In this document: one piece after another, positions 34,058 through 42,862 of the stretch
How the letters are laid out: each line of letters starts with the position of its first letter
How positions within the stretch are numbered: the first letter of the stretch is position 1
Source of the DNA: Bacteroidaceae bacterium
Lineage (GTDB): Bacteria > Bacteroidota > Bacteroidia > Bacteroidales > Bacteroidaceae
Length of the DNA stretch: 45,243 nucleotides
Direction of reading: 5' to 3'
NCBI GenBank assembly: GCA_024693505.1
Contig: JAILKU010000175.1
Coordinates: 1-45,243, forward strand
Translations under genes and position numbers: made by a program
Notes under the pieces: model-generated
Told to the model about the DNA's origin: nothing
Database searches by the model: none
The model's input: only the letters and a program-made list of their open reading frames with translations

Positions 34058-35338
34058 ATGCAAATCACCCTCTTGCCGCCCAAGGAAATAGGCGGAACGA
34101 TATATTTGCCTGCCAGCAAAAGTTTAAGCAATCGTGCGCTGATAATTACTGCGCTCAGCCAAAAGGGGCGGGTTTTCGACGAAAAGATCTTGAGCAGTCT
34201 GCAAAACATTTCAGACTGCGATGACACCCGAGTGATGCTAACAGCCTTGCAGGAACGGCCCGAAACGGTAAACGTACAGGCAGCGGGGACGGATATGCGC
34301 TTCCTTACAGCATATCTGTCCGTAATCCCGGGCACACATCTTATCACGGGCTCAGAACGGATGCGGCACCGGCCAATTGCTCCGCTTGTGGATGCTTTGC
34401 GCCGTCTCGGCAGTCGGATTGACTACTTTGGCGATGAGGGGTTTCCTCCTCTGCATATTGAAGGCAACGACTTATGCGGCGGAGAATTGGATTTACCCGG
34501 CGGTGTTAGCAGTCAGTATATAAGTGCCCTGCTCATGATAGGTCCCGTACTGGCCAATGGCATGACACTACACTTAACCGGCCAGGTCGTAAGCCGCCCT
34601 TACATTGACATGACACTTGAGGTTATGCACCATTTTGGTGCGCAGGCACAATGGATGGACGAGCGGACCATTCATGTAGAAAGCGGAGGTTACAAGCTTA
34701 CACCTTATTATATAGAGAGCGACTGGAGTGCTTCCAGCTACTGGTATGAAATGATAGCGCTTTCATCCGATCCAAGCGCCAAGATAATCCTGCCGGGACT
34801 ATTTCAGAGAAGCCTTCAGGGCGATGGAGCAGTACAAAGGATGTTCCGTCCTTTAGGTGTAGAAACGGAGTTCGTCCGGGATGCCAGCGGATTAGAGGGC
34901 GTCTTGCTCAGGAAAACAGAATGCCAGGTCAAGCGGCTTAGCCTGGACTTCTCCAACCAGCCCGACTTGGCACAGACGTTAGTGGTAACATGTGCCATGT
35001 TAGGCATCCCATTCCATTTCACGGGACTGCAAAGCCTGAAGATAAAGGAGACAGACCGTTTAGCCGCACTACGGATAGAGCTAAGAAAGCTCGGCTACAT
35101 TCTCCATGAAGAGCAGGGCTCCATACTTCAATGGGATGGAGAGCGCACCTCAGCCCAGCCAGACGCAGCAATTGATACTTATGAAGACCATCGGATGGCC
35201 ATGTCTTTTGCACCCGCCTGCCTGAAATTAGGGTCAATTAAGATAAACGACCCTCACGTTGTCAGCAAGTCCTATCCTTCGTTTTGGGACGATTTGGAGA
35301 AAGCACAATTCAAAGTCCAGGACACGCAACATATTTGA
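34058..35338 (+). CDS. aroA: 3-phosphoshikimate 1-carboxyvinyltransferase (EPSP synthase)
   Basis: A 426-residue enzyme of family size. IYLPASKSLSNRALIITAL holds the Lys/Ser/Arg substrate residues. AAGTDMRFLTAYLSVIPG, ERMRHRPIAPLVDALRRLG, SSQYISALLMIGP and SLKIKETDRLAALRIEL are the other conserved blocks, and DTYEDHRMAMSFAPA is close to the C-terminus. It joins phosphoenolpyruvate to shikimate 3-phosphate in the sixth shikimate step. Lettering such as PASKS in place of the more usual PGSKS is common in Bacteroidota. MQITLLPPKEIG at 34058 was chosen over the ATG at 34037 because of promoter position. A small membrane-protein gene begins 3 nt after the stop. Confidence 0.95.
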   Translation: MQITLLPPKEIGGTIYLPASKSLSNRALIITALSQKGRVFDEKILSSLQNISDCDDTRVMLTALQERPETVNVQAAGTDMRFLTAYLSVIPGTHLITGSERMRHRPIAPLVDALRRLGSRIDYFGDEGFPPLHIEGNDLCGGELDLPGGVSSQYISALLMIGPVLANGMTLHLTGQVVSRPYIDMTLEVMHHFGAQAQWMDERTIHVESGGYKLTPYYIESDWSASSYWYEMIALSSDPSAKIILPGLFQRSLQGDGAVQRMFRPLGVETEFVRDASGLEGVLLRKTECQVKRLSLDFSNQPDLAQTLVVTCAMLGIPFHFTGLQSLKIKETDRLAALRIELRKLGYILHEEQGSILQWDGERTSAQPDAAIDTYEDHRMAMSFAPACLKLGSIKINDPHVVSKSYPSFWDDLEKAQFKVQDTQHI

Positions 35339-35340
35339 AC

Positions 35341-35778
35341 ATGATATTTTTTTACACAATCATCACTCTCCTCATTCTGGGACTGGTAGCGGGTTTGGCA
35401 CATTGGATCCGAAGATGGAGGTATGGGCAGATGGTCAAAAAGGGCATCATCGACGAAGTCGACATCCCCCCTACGCTGAACCCGGCAGACATGGAATGCT
35501 GCGGGCAGCACGAGGTTTGCGAGAAGGAAAGCCTGCTGGCAGCATTGAGCCGGCAGATAGAGTATTATGACGACGAAGAGCTGGACCGTTTCAGGGGACG
35601 AAAGAGTAATGAATATTCAGAAGAAGAGATAGATGAATTTAGGAATATTCTTTACACAATGCGCAGCGACGAAGTTGCCGGCTGGGGGCGCAGTCTGCAG
35701 TTGAGACAGGTGGAGCTGCCCGACGAAGTGAAGGACGAACTCTTCCTGATTATAGGAGAACGGAGAAGCGGCGCATGA
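35341..35778 (+). CDS. Small conserved Bacteroidales membrane protein with CCGQHEVCEKE motif
   Basis: A 145-residue protein with one N-terminal membrane helix (IFFYTIITLLILGLVAGLA, residues 2-20), then a basic stretch (HWIRRWRYG) that suggests the rest is cytoplasmic. The soluble part carries MECCGQHEVCEKESLL near 56-71, a cysteine/histidine set that could bind metal, then an acidic region YDDEELDRFRGRKSNEYSEEEIDEFRNILYTMR. I recall close relatives in many Bacteroidales, sometimes labelled phospholipase without good reason; no lipase motif is visible. It starts 3 nt after aroA and precedes porW by 63 nt. Function unknown. Confidence 0.75.
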   Translation: MIFFYTIITLLILGLVAGLAHWIRRWRYGQMVKKGIIDEVDIPPTLNPADMECCGQHEVCEKESLLAALSRQIEYYDDEELDRFRGRKSNEYSEEEIDEFRNILYTMRSDEVAGWGRSLQLRQVELPDEVKDELFLIIGERRSGA

Positions 35779-35841
35779 AAGAATCTCCGAAAAGTTGCAC
35801 AGGCAAACAATATTTTCCACGCGAGTACGTTATTAAATATA

Positions 35842-38796
35842 GTGAAAGGATTAAAAGACATCGTTGAGCACAGGAAGAAGGGCGCCTTCATTCCTGCATT
35901 TTGGATCATGTTCTGCATGGTTCTCATGGTGTCATGTTCTACAAAGAAGAATACTGCCGGAACGCGATTCTATCACTCAACGACAGCGCATTTCAACACG
36001 CTTTACAATGGACAGCAGGCCTTCCTCGAAGGCTTAGATGCACAGATTCGCGGACACAAAGACGACTATACCAGGCTATTGCCCATGTATCTGAGCACGA
36101 ATAAGAGTACGGCAAACATCGGAAAATCGAACTACGAGACGGCAATCACGAAAAGCGAGAAGGCCATTAAGGTACATAGCATTAAAAAACGCCCCAACAT
36201 TAACGGCAACAAACGACGCACCCCCAAACAAAAGGCATTCCTGGCCCAAAAGGAGTTCAATCCATACTTGCGGCATGCCTGGCTGATGATGGCCGAGGCA
36301 CAATTCAACCGGGGAGAATTTATCGAGGCCGCCTCTACACTTAACTACATATTACGCCTATATAGCACTCAGCCGGAGGTAACAAGCGTGGCTAAAGCAC
36401 GACTTGCACGTTGTTACGTAGCCATGGAATGGCCCTACGATGCCGAAGACATTCTGAACAAGATGAAGCGGGACAGCATGTCCAGAAAGGGTGTACTGGA
36501 ACGCGATAACACCATGGCAGCCTACCTGATTCAGACGCATCAATACAAGGAAGCCATCCCATACCTGCAGAGTGCAGTACGCAGCACACACGGCAAACTG
36601 CAGAAAGCACGTATGAACTTCCTCCTAGGTCAGCTTTATCAGCAGACCGATGATGGGCAGCAGGCCTATAAGGCCTTGAGCCGGGTAATACGCAGCAACC
36701 CGCCCTACGAACTGGCATTCAATGCCCGTATCTTACAGACAGAGGTTCTGCCCCGAGACAAGTACAAGCAGATGATAGCAAAGCTGAGGAGGATGGCCAA
36801 GAGCGACAAGAACAAGGACTATTTGGATAAAGTCTATTATGCCATCGGCAATATCTACTTGAGCGTTCAAGACACGGCACATTGCATCGGCGCCTATGAG
36901 CGGGGTGTTTTGGAGGCTACCCAGAGCGGCATTGCCAAAGCTGTGCTACTGCTGCGCCTGAGTCAGCTCTACTGGGACATGGAGAACTACATCGAGGCGG
37001 CACGGACCTACAAGCAATGTGTGTCCATCTTGGACAAAGAACATGAAGAGTTCAAGGAGAGTGAACGCCGCAGCAAGATCCTGACCGACCTGGAACCTCA
37101 CCTTAGCGCCATTAAGTTGCAGGACAGCTTGCAGGAACTGGCCCGAATGGACGAGCAAGACCGCCTGGTGGCCATCGACCGCGTGATAGAGCTCTTGAAG
37201 AAGAAGGAAAAGGAAGAGGAGAAGCTGGCAGCCAAGAAGGGACTCTCCCGCACTGGTGCAAATGCCCGGCCGGGTGCTGCGCCGCAAACCCAGAACCGCA
37301 CTTCTGCGCCACAGACACCCGCTGCCTCATCGGCTGCGTCATCAACGCCAAAAGGCGACTGGTATTTCTATAATCCGCGTACCGTCAGTCAGGGTGTTCA
37401 GGAGTTCCAGCGCCGGTGGGGACAGCGCCACAACGAAGACAACTGGCGCATTAGCCGCAAGGCCTCACTGCCAAATGCCGGAGATGTGGCAGACATCAGT
37501 CAGGACGAGCTGGACAATGACAGCTTGTATGGCGAGGTGGGAGAAGAACTGTCCGAAGAAGAACAGGCCATCAAGGATTCACTGGCCAACGACCCACACC
37601 ACCGCGAATACTACCTGAAGCAGATACCCCTTACCGAAGATATGCTGGAGGCCTCCAACCAGGCACTGTCCAACGGCCTTTACAATGCGGGAGTGCTCGA
37701 GCAGGAGCAGCTGGAGAACTTCCCGTTGGCCGAGCGCACCATGCTTCGCCTGCTCAACGACTTCCCCGAGCGCGAAGACCTGGATAACATCTACTACCAC
37801 CTCTTCCTCCTTTATGGCCGGTTGGGCGATGACGAGAAGGCCGAGAACTACCGCAGCCTGCTGCTCGAACAGTACCCCGAGAGCCGCCTGGCCGTACTCC
37901 TCGGCAATCCCAACTACGACATGATTGCCCGCGAGGGAAAACATGTCGAAGACTCCATCTATCAAGTCGCCTATGCCGCCTACCAGGCTTCAGACTATGC
38001 CGAAGTAGGGCGCAACTACGAATATTGTACCGAGAACTTCCCGGAAGGACAGAACCGGGCAAGGCTAATGTTCGTTCATGCCATGAGCCTGCTCTATTCC
38101 GGAGAGCGCGACTCCTTCCTGGTCGTTTTGCAGGAAGTCGTACAGAAGTATCCGAAGGAGGAGGTTACCCAGCTGGCAAGCTTCATCGTGAAGGGTGTGC
38201 AGGACGGAAGGCCGCTGATGGAGGACAAATACGATGCAAGCAACATCTGGGGACGCCGCAACCGGAGAAGCGGGCAAGACAGCACCGAGGTGGCACCCGA
38301 GCTGAAGGAAGACCGCTACGGCGACTTTGCCTTCGTACTGGCCTACCCCACCGGAAGCCTCAACGAGGATCAACTGCTATATGAGATGGCACGCTACAAC
38401 TTCACCAACTATATGGTGAGGAACTTCGAGATGGAAATGACCGAAGACCAGGGACTGAGCATGATGACCGTCAAGGGCTTCCAGTCCTATGACGAAGTGC
38501 ATGCCTATGCCCAGAATCTCTATCTGGACGAGCACATGAGTACCGTGCTGAAGGGCATACGCACCCTGCTCATCTCCGAGGAGAACCTGAAACTCCTCGG
38601 CAAGGAGTTCAGCTTCGACGAGTACAAGGAATTCTACGACGAGAAGTTTGCCCCGCTCGATGTGCCCGAAGACCTACAGATCGACGAACCGACGAATATG
38701 GAGATACTCGACCCCGATGATGCAGATGCCCAGACCGAAGAGACAGAGGAAGCAGAAACCGAGGAGGACGACGATGACGACTTCTTCCCGTTCTGA
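35842..38796 (+). CDS. porW: SprE/PorW-family TPR lipoprotein of the type IX secretion / gliding group
   Basis: A 984-residue lipoprotein with start GTG at 35842. The hydrophobic N-terminus ends at lipobox VSCSTKKNTAGTRFYHS; the KKNT..TRFYHxxTAxxNxxYNG stretch is characteristic of PorW/SprE. A long TPR region follows (about 130-450), then a charged low-complexity linker rich in Ala, Pro and Thr (about 450-505), a second helical repeat region (about 600-760), and a very acidic tail (EETEEAETEEDDDDD). In Porphyromonas PorW and in Flavobacterium SprE are needed for T9SS function. Relatives also occur in Bacteroidales without a full T9SS, so presence alone does not prove one. porX follows after 34 nt. 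Confidence 0.88.
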   Translation: MKGLKDIVEHRKKGAFIPAFWIMFCMVLMVSCSTKKNTAGTRFYHSTTAHFNTLYNGQQAFLEGLDAQIRGHKDDYTRLLPMYLSTNKSTANIGKSNYETAITKSEKAIKVHSIKKRPNINGNKRRTPKQKAFLAQKEFNPYLRHAWLMMAEAQFNRGEFIEAASTLNYILRLYSTQPEVTSVAKARLARCYVAMEWPYDAEDILNKMKRDSMSRKGVLERDNTMAAYLIQTHQYKEAIPYLQSAVRSTHGKLQKARMNFLLGQLYQQTDDGQQAYKALSRVIRSNPPYELAFNARILQTEVLPRDKYKQMIAKLRRMAKSDKNKDYLDKVYYAIGNIYLSVQDTAHCIGAYERGVLEATQSGIAKAVLLLRLSQLYWDMENYIEAARTYKQCVSILDKEHEEFKESERRSKILTDLEPHLSAIKLQDSLQELARMDEQDRLVAIDRVIELLKKKEKEEEKLAAKKGLSRTGANARPGAAPQTQNRTSAPQTPAASSAASSTPKGDWYFYNPRTVSQGVQEFQRRWGQRHNEDNWRISRKASLPNAGDVADISQDELDNDSLYGEVGEELSEEEQAIKDSLANDPHHREYYLKQIPLTEDMLEASNQALSNGLYNAGVLEQEQLENFPLAERTMLRLLNDFPEREDLDNIYYHLFLLYGRLGDDEKAENYRSLLLEQYPESRLAVLLGNPNYDMIAREGKHVEDSIYQVAYAAYQASDYAEVGRNYEYCTENFPEGQNRARLMFVHAMSLLYSGERDSFLVVLQEVVQKYPKEEVTQLASFIVKGVQDGRPLMEDKYDASNIWGRRNRRSGQDSTEVAPELKEDRYGDFAFVLAYPTGSLNEDQLLYEMARYNFTNYMVRNFEMEMTEDQGLSMMTVKGFQSYDEVHAYAQNLYLDEHMSTVLKGIRTLLISEENLKLLGKEFSFDEYKEFYDEKFAPLDVPEDLQIDEPTNMEILDPDDADAQTEETEEAETEEDDDDDFFPF

Positions 38797-38830
38797 ATCA
38801 GATTGATGAACCAGAATATGAACCTTTTCA

Positions 38831-40390
38831 ATGGAAGAAACAAGGAAATTCAGACTACTATGGGTGGACGACGAGATTGAACTCCTGGGAGCCCACATCA
38901 TGTTCCTGGAGAAGAAGGGATACCAGGTAGAGACCGTCACAAACGGATACGACGCACTGGACCGCTGCGGCGACGAAGCCTTCGACCTGATACTCCTGGA
39001 TGAGAACATGCCCGGCCTGAGCGGACTCGAGACGCTTAACCGGATAAAGGAACTCCAGCCCAGCACACCAGTGGTCATGGTGACGAAGAGCGAGGAGGAG
39101 AACATCATGGAGCAAGCCATCGGAGCCAAGATTGCCGACTACCTGATAAAGCCCGTCAACCCGACGCAGATCCTGCTGACGCTGAAGAAGAACATCCACC
39201 AGCGCGAAATCGTGACGGCAGCCACTCAGACAGCCTATCAGCAAGACTTCCAGGGCCTGACGATGCTCATCAACGAAGCCACGGACCTGGAGCAGTGGAT
39301 CGAGGTCTATCGCCGCCTCACGAACTGGGAGATGCAGCTCTCGGAAACGGACAGCGGCATGAAGGAGATGCTCGCCATGCAGCGCACCGAGGCAAACGGC
39401 GAGTTCACCAAGTTCATAAAGCGCCACTACATGAAATGGATGGAGCGCCCCGAAGGGCGACCGCTCATGAGTCCCGACATCTTCAAGCACAGCGTCTTCC
39501 CCGCCCTGACCGCCGGGGAGAAAGTCTTCCTTGTCGTCATCGACAACTTCCGATACGACCAGTGGCGCATGATACAACCCGAGCTGGCCGACCTCTTCAC
39601 CATCGACGAGGGACTCTACTGCAGCATCCTGCCCACAGCCACGCAGTATGCCCGCAATGCCATCTTCAGCGGCCTGATGCCCAACATCATCGCACAGATG
39701 TTCCCCGACCTCTGGGTTGACGAAGATTCCGAGGAGGGCAAGAACCTCAACGAAGCGCCCCTCATACAGACACAGTTCGAGCGATACAGGAAGCGCCACA
39801 CCTTCACCTACCATAAGATCAATGATTCGCAGGCAGCTGAGAAGCTCGTGCAGCAACTGCCCAGCCTGGCCAAGTACGACCTGAACGTAGTGGTGCTGAA
39901 CTTCATAGACATGCTCAGCCACGCCCGCACGGAAAGCCGCATGGTTCGCGAGCTGGCCAGCAACGAGGCCGCCTACCGCAGCATCACCCTCAGCTGGTTC
40001 CGCCATTCGGCAGCGGGCGACCTGTTCCGCGCACTGGCGACGAGCGACTACCGCATCATCCTCACCACCGACCACGGCAGCATCCGATGCTACAACCCCG
40101 TCCGCGTCCAGGGCGACCGTAACACGAACACCAACCTGCGCTACAAGCTGGGCAAGAGCCTCTCCTACAACCCGCGCGAGGTCTTCGAGATACGCGACCC
40201 CCTGCGCGCAGGGCTACCCAGCCCCAACCTGTCCACGGCATACATCTTTGCCACCGGAGAGGACTTCTTCGCCTACCCCAACAACTACAATTACTACGTC
40301 CAGTACTACAAGGACACGTTCCAGCACGGCGGAATCAGCATGGAGGAAATGCTCATACCGCTCATCGAACTGAAGGGGAAAAGAAGATGA
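38831..40390 (+). CDS. porX: PorX: response regulator with PglZ phosphatase-fold output domain
   Basis: A 519-residue two-domain protein. The receiver has LLWVDDE (Asp13/14), phospho-acceptor Asp57 in LILLDENMPG, Thr85 in MVTKSEE and Lys107 in YLIKPVNP. A helical linker leads to a PglZ / alkaline-phosphatase-superfamily domain with VVIDNFRYDQW (Asp238), LPTATQYARNA (nucleophile region near Thr269-271), NFIDMLSH and TTDHG. PorX of Porphyromonas, length 518, acts with histidine kinase PorY and sigma factor SigP to control T9SS genes, and its output domain is a zinc phosphodiesterase. No porY is present here, as in other genomes where it is elsewhere. Confidence 0.95.
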   Translation: MEETRKFRLLWVDDEIELLGAHIMFLEKKGYQVETVTNGYDALDRCGDEAFDLILLDENMPGLSGLETLNRIKELQPSTPVVMVTKSEEENIMEQAIGAKIADYLIKPVNPTQILLTLKKNIHQREIVTAATQTAYQQDFQGLTMLINEATDLEQWIEVYRRLTNWEMQLSETDSGMKEMLAMQRTEANGEFTKFIKRHYMKWMERPEGRPLMSPDIFKHSVFPALTAGEKVFLVVIDNFRYDQWRMIQPELADLFTIDEGLYCSILPTATQYARNAIFSGLMPNIIAQMFPDLWVDEDSEEGKNLNEAPLIQTQFERYRKRHTFTYHKINDSQAAEKLVQQLPSLAKYDLNVVVLNFIDMLSHARTESRMVRELASNEAAYRSITLSWFRHSAAGDLFRALATSDYRIILTTDHGSIRCYNPVRVQGDRNTNTNLRYKLGKSLSYNPREVFEIRDPLRAGLPSPNLSTAYIFATGEDFFAYPNNYNYYVQYYKDTFQHGGISMEEMLIPLIELKGKRR

Positions 40391-40422
40391 ATAGTTTAAA
40401 TTCAAAATTCAAAATTGATAAA

Positions 40423-40467
40423 TTCAAAATTGAGCTGCGTTCGACTCATGTTCAAAATTGAGCTGCG
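40423..40467 (+). repeat. 17-bp direct repeat TTCAAAATTGAGCTGCG upstream of tsaE
   Basis: Two perfect copies at 40423-40439 and 40451-40467, 28 bp apart, preceded by further partial units (TTCAAAATTC, TTCAAAATTG) from 40401. The second copy ends 18 nt before the tsaE ATG. The same TTCAAAATTG word is found near 16425 at the end of the lpxL-like gene. Confidence 0.85.
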
Positions 40468-40484
40468 CCATGCTCCATAAGACA

Positions 40485-40889
40485 ATGAAGATAACATTCA
40501 CTTTAGCCGAGACGCAGGCTGCGGCACGCCAGTTTGTCCAGAGCCTCGGACAACTGGGCGTAATAGCCTTCCACGGTGCGATGGGCGCCGGCAAGACCAC
40601 ATTCATACGCGCCCTCTGCCAGGAACTGGGGGTGGAGGACGTCGTGACGTCGCCCACCTTTGCCATCGTCAACGAATACTCCTCCGCCCAGGGACCCGTT
40701 TATCATTTCGATTTCTACCGCCTGCGCCAGCTCCAGGAGGCACTCGACATCGGACTGGAAGAGTACCTCATGAGCGGATACCCCTGCCTGATGGAATGGC
40801 CCGAAATAGTGGAGCCCCTGCTGCCCGACGACACCACCTACGTCTCCATCAGCGAGAACCCCGACGGCACACGCACCCTGGAGTTTTGA
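40485..40889 (+). CDS. tsaE: TsaE, ATPase of tRNA t6A synthesis
   Basis: A 134-residue P-loop protein. Walker A is GAMGAGKT (31-38), then TSPTFAIVNEY and the family-specific YHFDFYRLRQLQEALDIGLEEYL, with EWPE near 105. TsaE binds TsaB-TsaD and its ATP hydrolysis resets the complex that places threonylcarbamoyl on A37 of ANN-decoding tRNAs. Starts at 40470 (ATGCTCCAT) and 40485 are both possible; MKITFTLAETQAAA at 40485 fits the family best. It follows porX after a ~95-nt repeat-bearing gap. Confidence 0.95.
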   Translation: MKITFTLAETQAAARQFVQSLGQLGVIAFHGAMGAGKTTFIRALCQELGVEDVVTSPTFAIVNEYSSAQGPVYHFDFYRLRQLQEALDIGLEEYLMSGYPCLMEWPEIVEPLLPDDTTYVSISENPDGTRTLEF

Positions 40890-40909
40890 GTTTTCATCTT
40901 ACCGCATTC

Positions 40910-42862
40910 ATGAAGCATAGCGTTCATCTCATATTAGTTTTCTGGGCAACCATCCTGATGAGTTGCGGAGGCAATCCATTCCATAACGGAAAGAACAGGA
41001 GGCATCTTGCACTTATGGACTCCCTTGTGGAGGCTGATGCCGACAGCGCGCTGCGGCTGATGGGACAGACACAGAGCGGGGGGTGGTCGCGCCGCGATGC
41101 GATGCGGCTGGAGCTGCTGAGGGCCAAGGCGATGAACCGGGCAGACAGTCTCTTTACGACCGACTCTCTGATGCTCAGCGTCGTGAAGTATTATCAGCGG
41201 CACGGCTCTCGGAACGACCGTATGCTCTCGCTCTACCTGCTGGGCTGCACCTACCGTGATATGGGTGCCGCACCCCGCGCCATCGAGACCTGGCAAAAGG
41301 CAGTTGCCGAAGCAGACACCACCCGCCAGGACTGCGACCTCTCCACCCTGATGAGGATTCACTCGCAGATGAATGGGCTTTATACCCGCCAGCGCCTGCC
41401 TGAGTATGCGCAGCAGGAAATAGAAATAGCCGAGGCACTTTGCTGGAAGATGAAAGGCACGCTTAATGCCCTTATCTTCGAGGAAAAGAAATGCAACATT
41501 TTGTTCAGCAAAGGGGAATATGAGGAATGCATCCAGGCCAGCAATGCCCTTTATCAGCGCTATTTGCAATATGGATACAGGGAGGAAGCAAAAGTTGTAA
41601 GTATATTCAGCCTGAAGTCTTATCTCGCTATCGGCGAATACGCCAAGGCCAAGCCATACCTTGATCTTTACGAATCCTATTGTCTCTCACTATCTGATTC
41701 CAGAAAATTAAACGGCGGTCTTGCACCTTATTATATTAATAAGGGCAATTACTATTTAGGTATTGGAAAGATGGACTCTGCCGAGGACTGTTTCAGAAAA
41801 GCTTTACCAGACAAGAGTAAAAGGAATAATGCACTTCTTATCTATAAGGGGCTTTATCAGACATACAGTCAGCAATGTCGTCTGGACTCTGCTCTGAAAT
41901 ACATGTCGCTTTATTCTGAAGCCAAGGAACGGGACTTTTATAATTCTGCGGCCCAGGCCACAATCAATGCCAAGAACCTCTATGACTATAGCGTGGAACA
42001 GAAGATTTCCATAGAGGAGCAAGAAAAGGCCACCCTGCGGATACGATACATCTATGCACTAATCTTCATCATTGCGATATTACTCTGTTGTGCCATGTTT
42101 ATCTGGAATCGCATGTTAAAAAAAGATTTTGTACTCCAACAGGAAAAGGATAAGTTGCAGAGCATCACCCAGGATTTGCAAGACTCGAAAAAACTGCTTA
42201 CAGCCCTCTATGAAGAAAAGGAAAGGATAAAGAAATCTGAAGGCGATGCTTTGGAACGTATTGCAGACCTCGATTCTGAGATGAAGCGACTGATTGACAA
42301 GCATTATAGCGAGGAAGCAAAGCGGAAATCGGCTGAACAGGAGCGGAAGGCTTTAGACACACAGCTTTCAGCTGAACGGGAAAGAGTGGAGAAATACAGA
42401 GAAGAGCTAAAAGCATTACAGAATAGAATATCCGAACAGGAGGAGGAAATCATACGATACCAAGAGGAACGCAATAGAAGTGAACGGGTTCTTGCTATGA
42501 TTCCGTCCATGCAGAGAGCAAAATCGATGGCTGAGTCAGAAATCATGGCTAGGTTTATTGCCGTGCGAAATGGGGAAAGTAGAGTTCCCCTGACAGATAC
42601 GGACTGGCAAGACCTTGAAGACACAATAACATCCATTTATCCCCGATTTACTGGGCAGATAAATGTAAATTCTCTGCTCACAGATACTGATTACAAGATA
42701 TGCCTTCTCGTGAAAGCTCAGTTCTGTCCCAAGGATATCGATGTATTAATGGGCTGGAGTATAGGCTATTCTTCTACTGTGCGCCGACGTCTTCTTGAAG
42801 TTGTCTTTAATATAAAGGGTGGTGCAGCAGAGTTTGATCGTAAAATAGGTCTTTTACAATAA
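40910..42862 (+). CDS. TPR sensor-regulator: lipobox, TPRs, one membrane helix, coiled coil, HTH
   Basis: A 650-residue protein. The N-terminus MKHSVHLILVFWATILMSC carries a lipobox (Cys19). TPR-like repeats fill about 40-370 (YLLGCTYRDMGAAPRAIETW, YYINKGNYYLGIGKMDSA). One membrane helix at about 378-400 (IYALIFIIAILLCCAMFIW) is followed by a long charged coiled coil to about 540, and a C-terminal LuxR-like helix-turn-helix region (LLTDTDYKICLLVKAQFCPKDIDVLMGWS..TVRRRLLEVVF). It belongs to a Bacteroidales class of membrane-bound TPR-HTH regulators, with sensing outside and DNA binding inside. The 5' quarter is GC-rich and the rest AT-rich: 41041-41100 has 44 G+C of 60, 41701-41760 has 20 of 60. 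It precedes the DUF3244/C10 genes and probably controls them. Confidence 0.82.
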   Translation: MKHSVHLILVFWATILMSCGGNPFHNGKNRRHLALMDSLVEADADSALRLMGQTQSGGWSRRDAMRLELLRAKAMNRADSLFTTDSLMLSVVKYYQRHGSRNDRMLSLYLLGCTYRDMGAAPRAIETWQKAVAEADTTRQDCDLSTLMRIHSQMNGLYTRQRLPEYAQQEIEIAEALCWKMKGTLNALIFEEKKCNILFSKGEYEECIQASNALYQRYLQYGYREEAKVVSIFSLKSYLAIGEYAKAKPYLDLYESYCLSLSDSRKLNGGLAPYYINKGNYYLGIGKMDSAEDCFRKALPDKSKRNNALLIYKGLYQTYSQQCRLDSALKYMSLYSEAKERDFYNSAAQATINAKNLYDYSVEQKISIEEQEKATLRIRYIYALIFIIAILLCCAMFIWNRMLKKDFVLQQEKDKLQSITQDLQDSKKLLTALYEEKERIKKSEGDALERIADLDSEMKRLIDKHYSEEAKRKSAEQERKALDTQLSAERERVEKYREELKALQNRISEQEEEIIRYQEERNRSERVLAMIPSMQRAKSMAESEIMARFIAVRNGESRVPLTDTDWQDLEDTITSIYPRFTGQINVNSLLTDTDYKICLLVKAQFCPKDIDVLMGWSIGYSSTVRRRLLEVVFNIKGGAAEFDRKIGLLQ

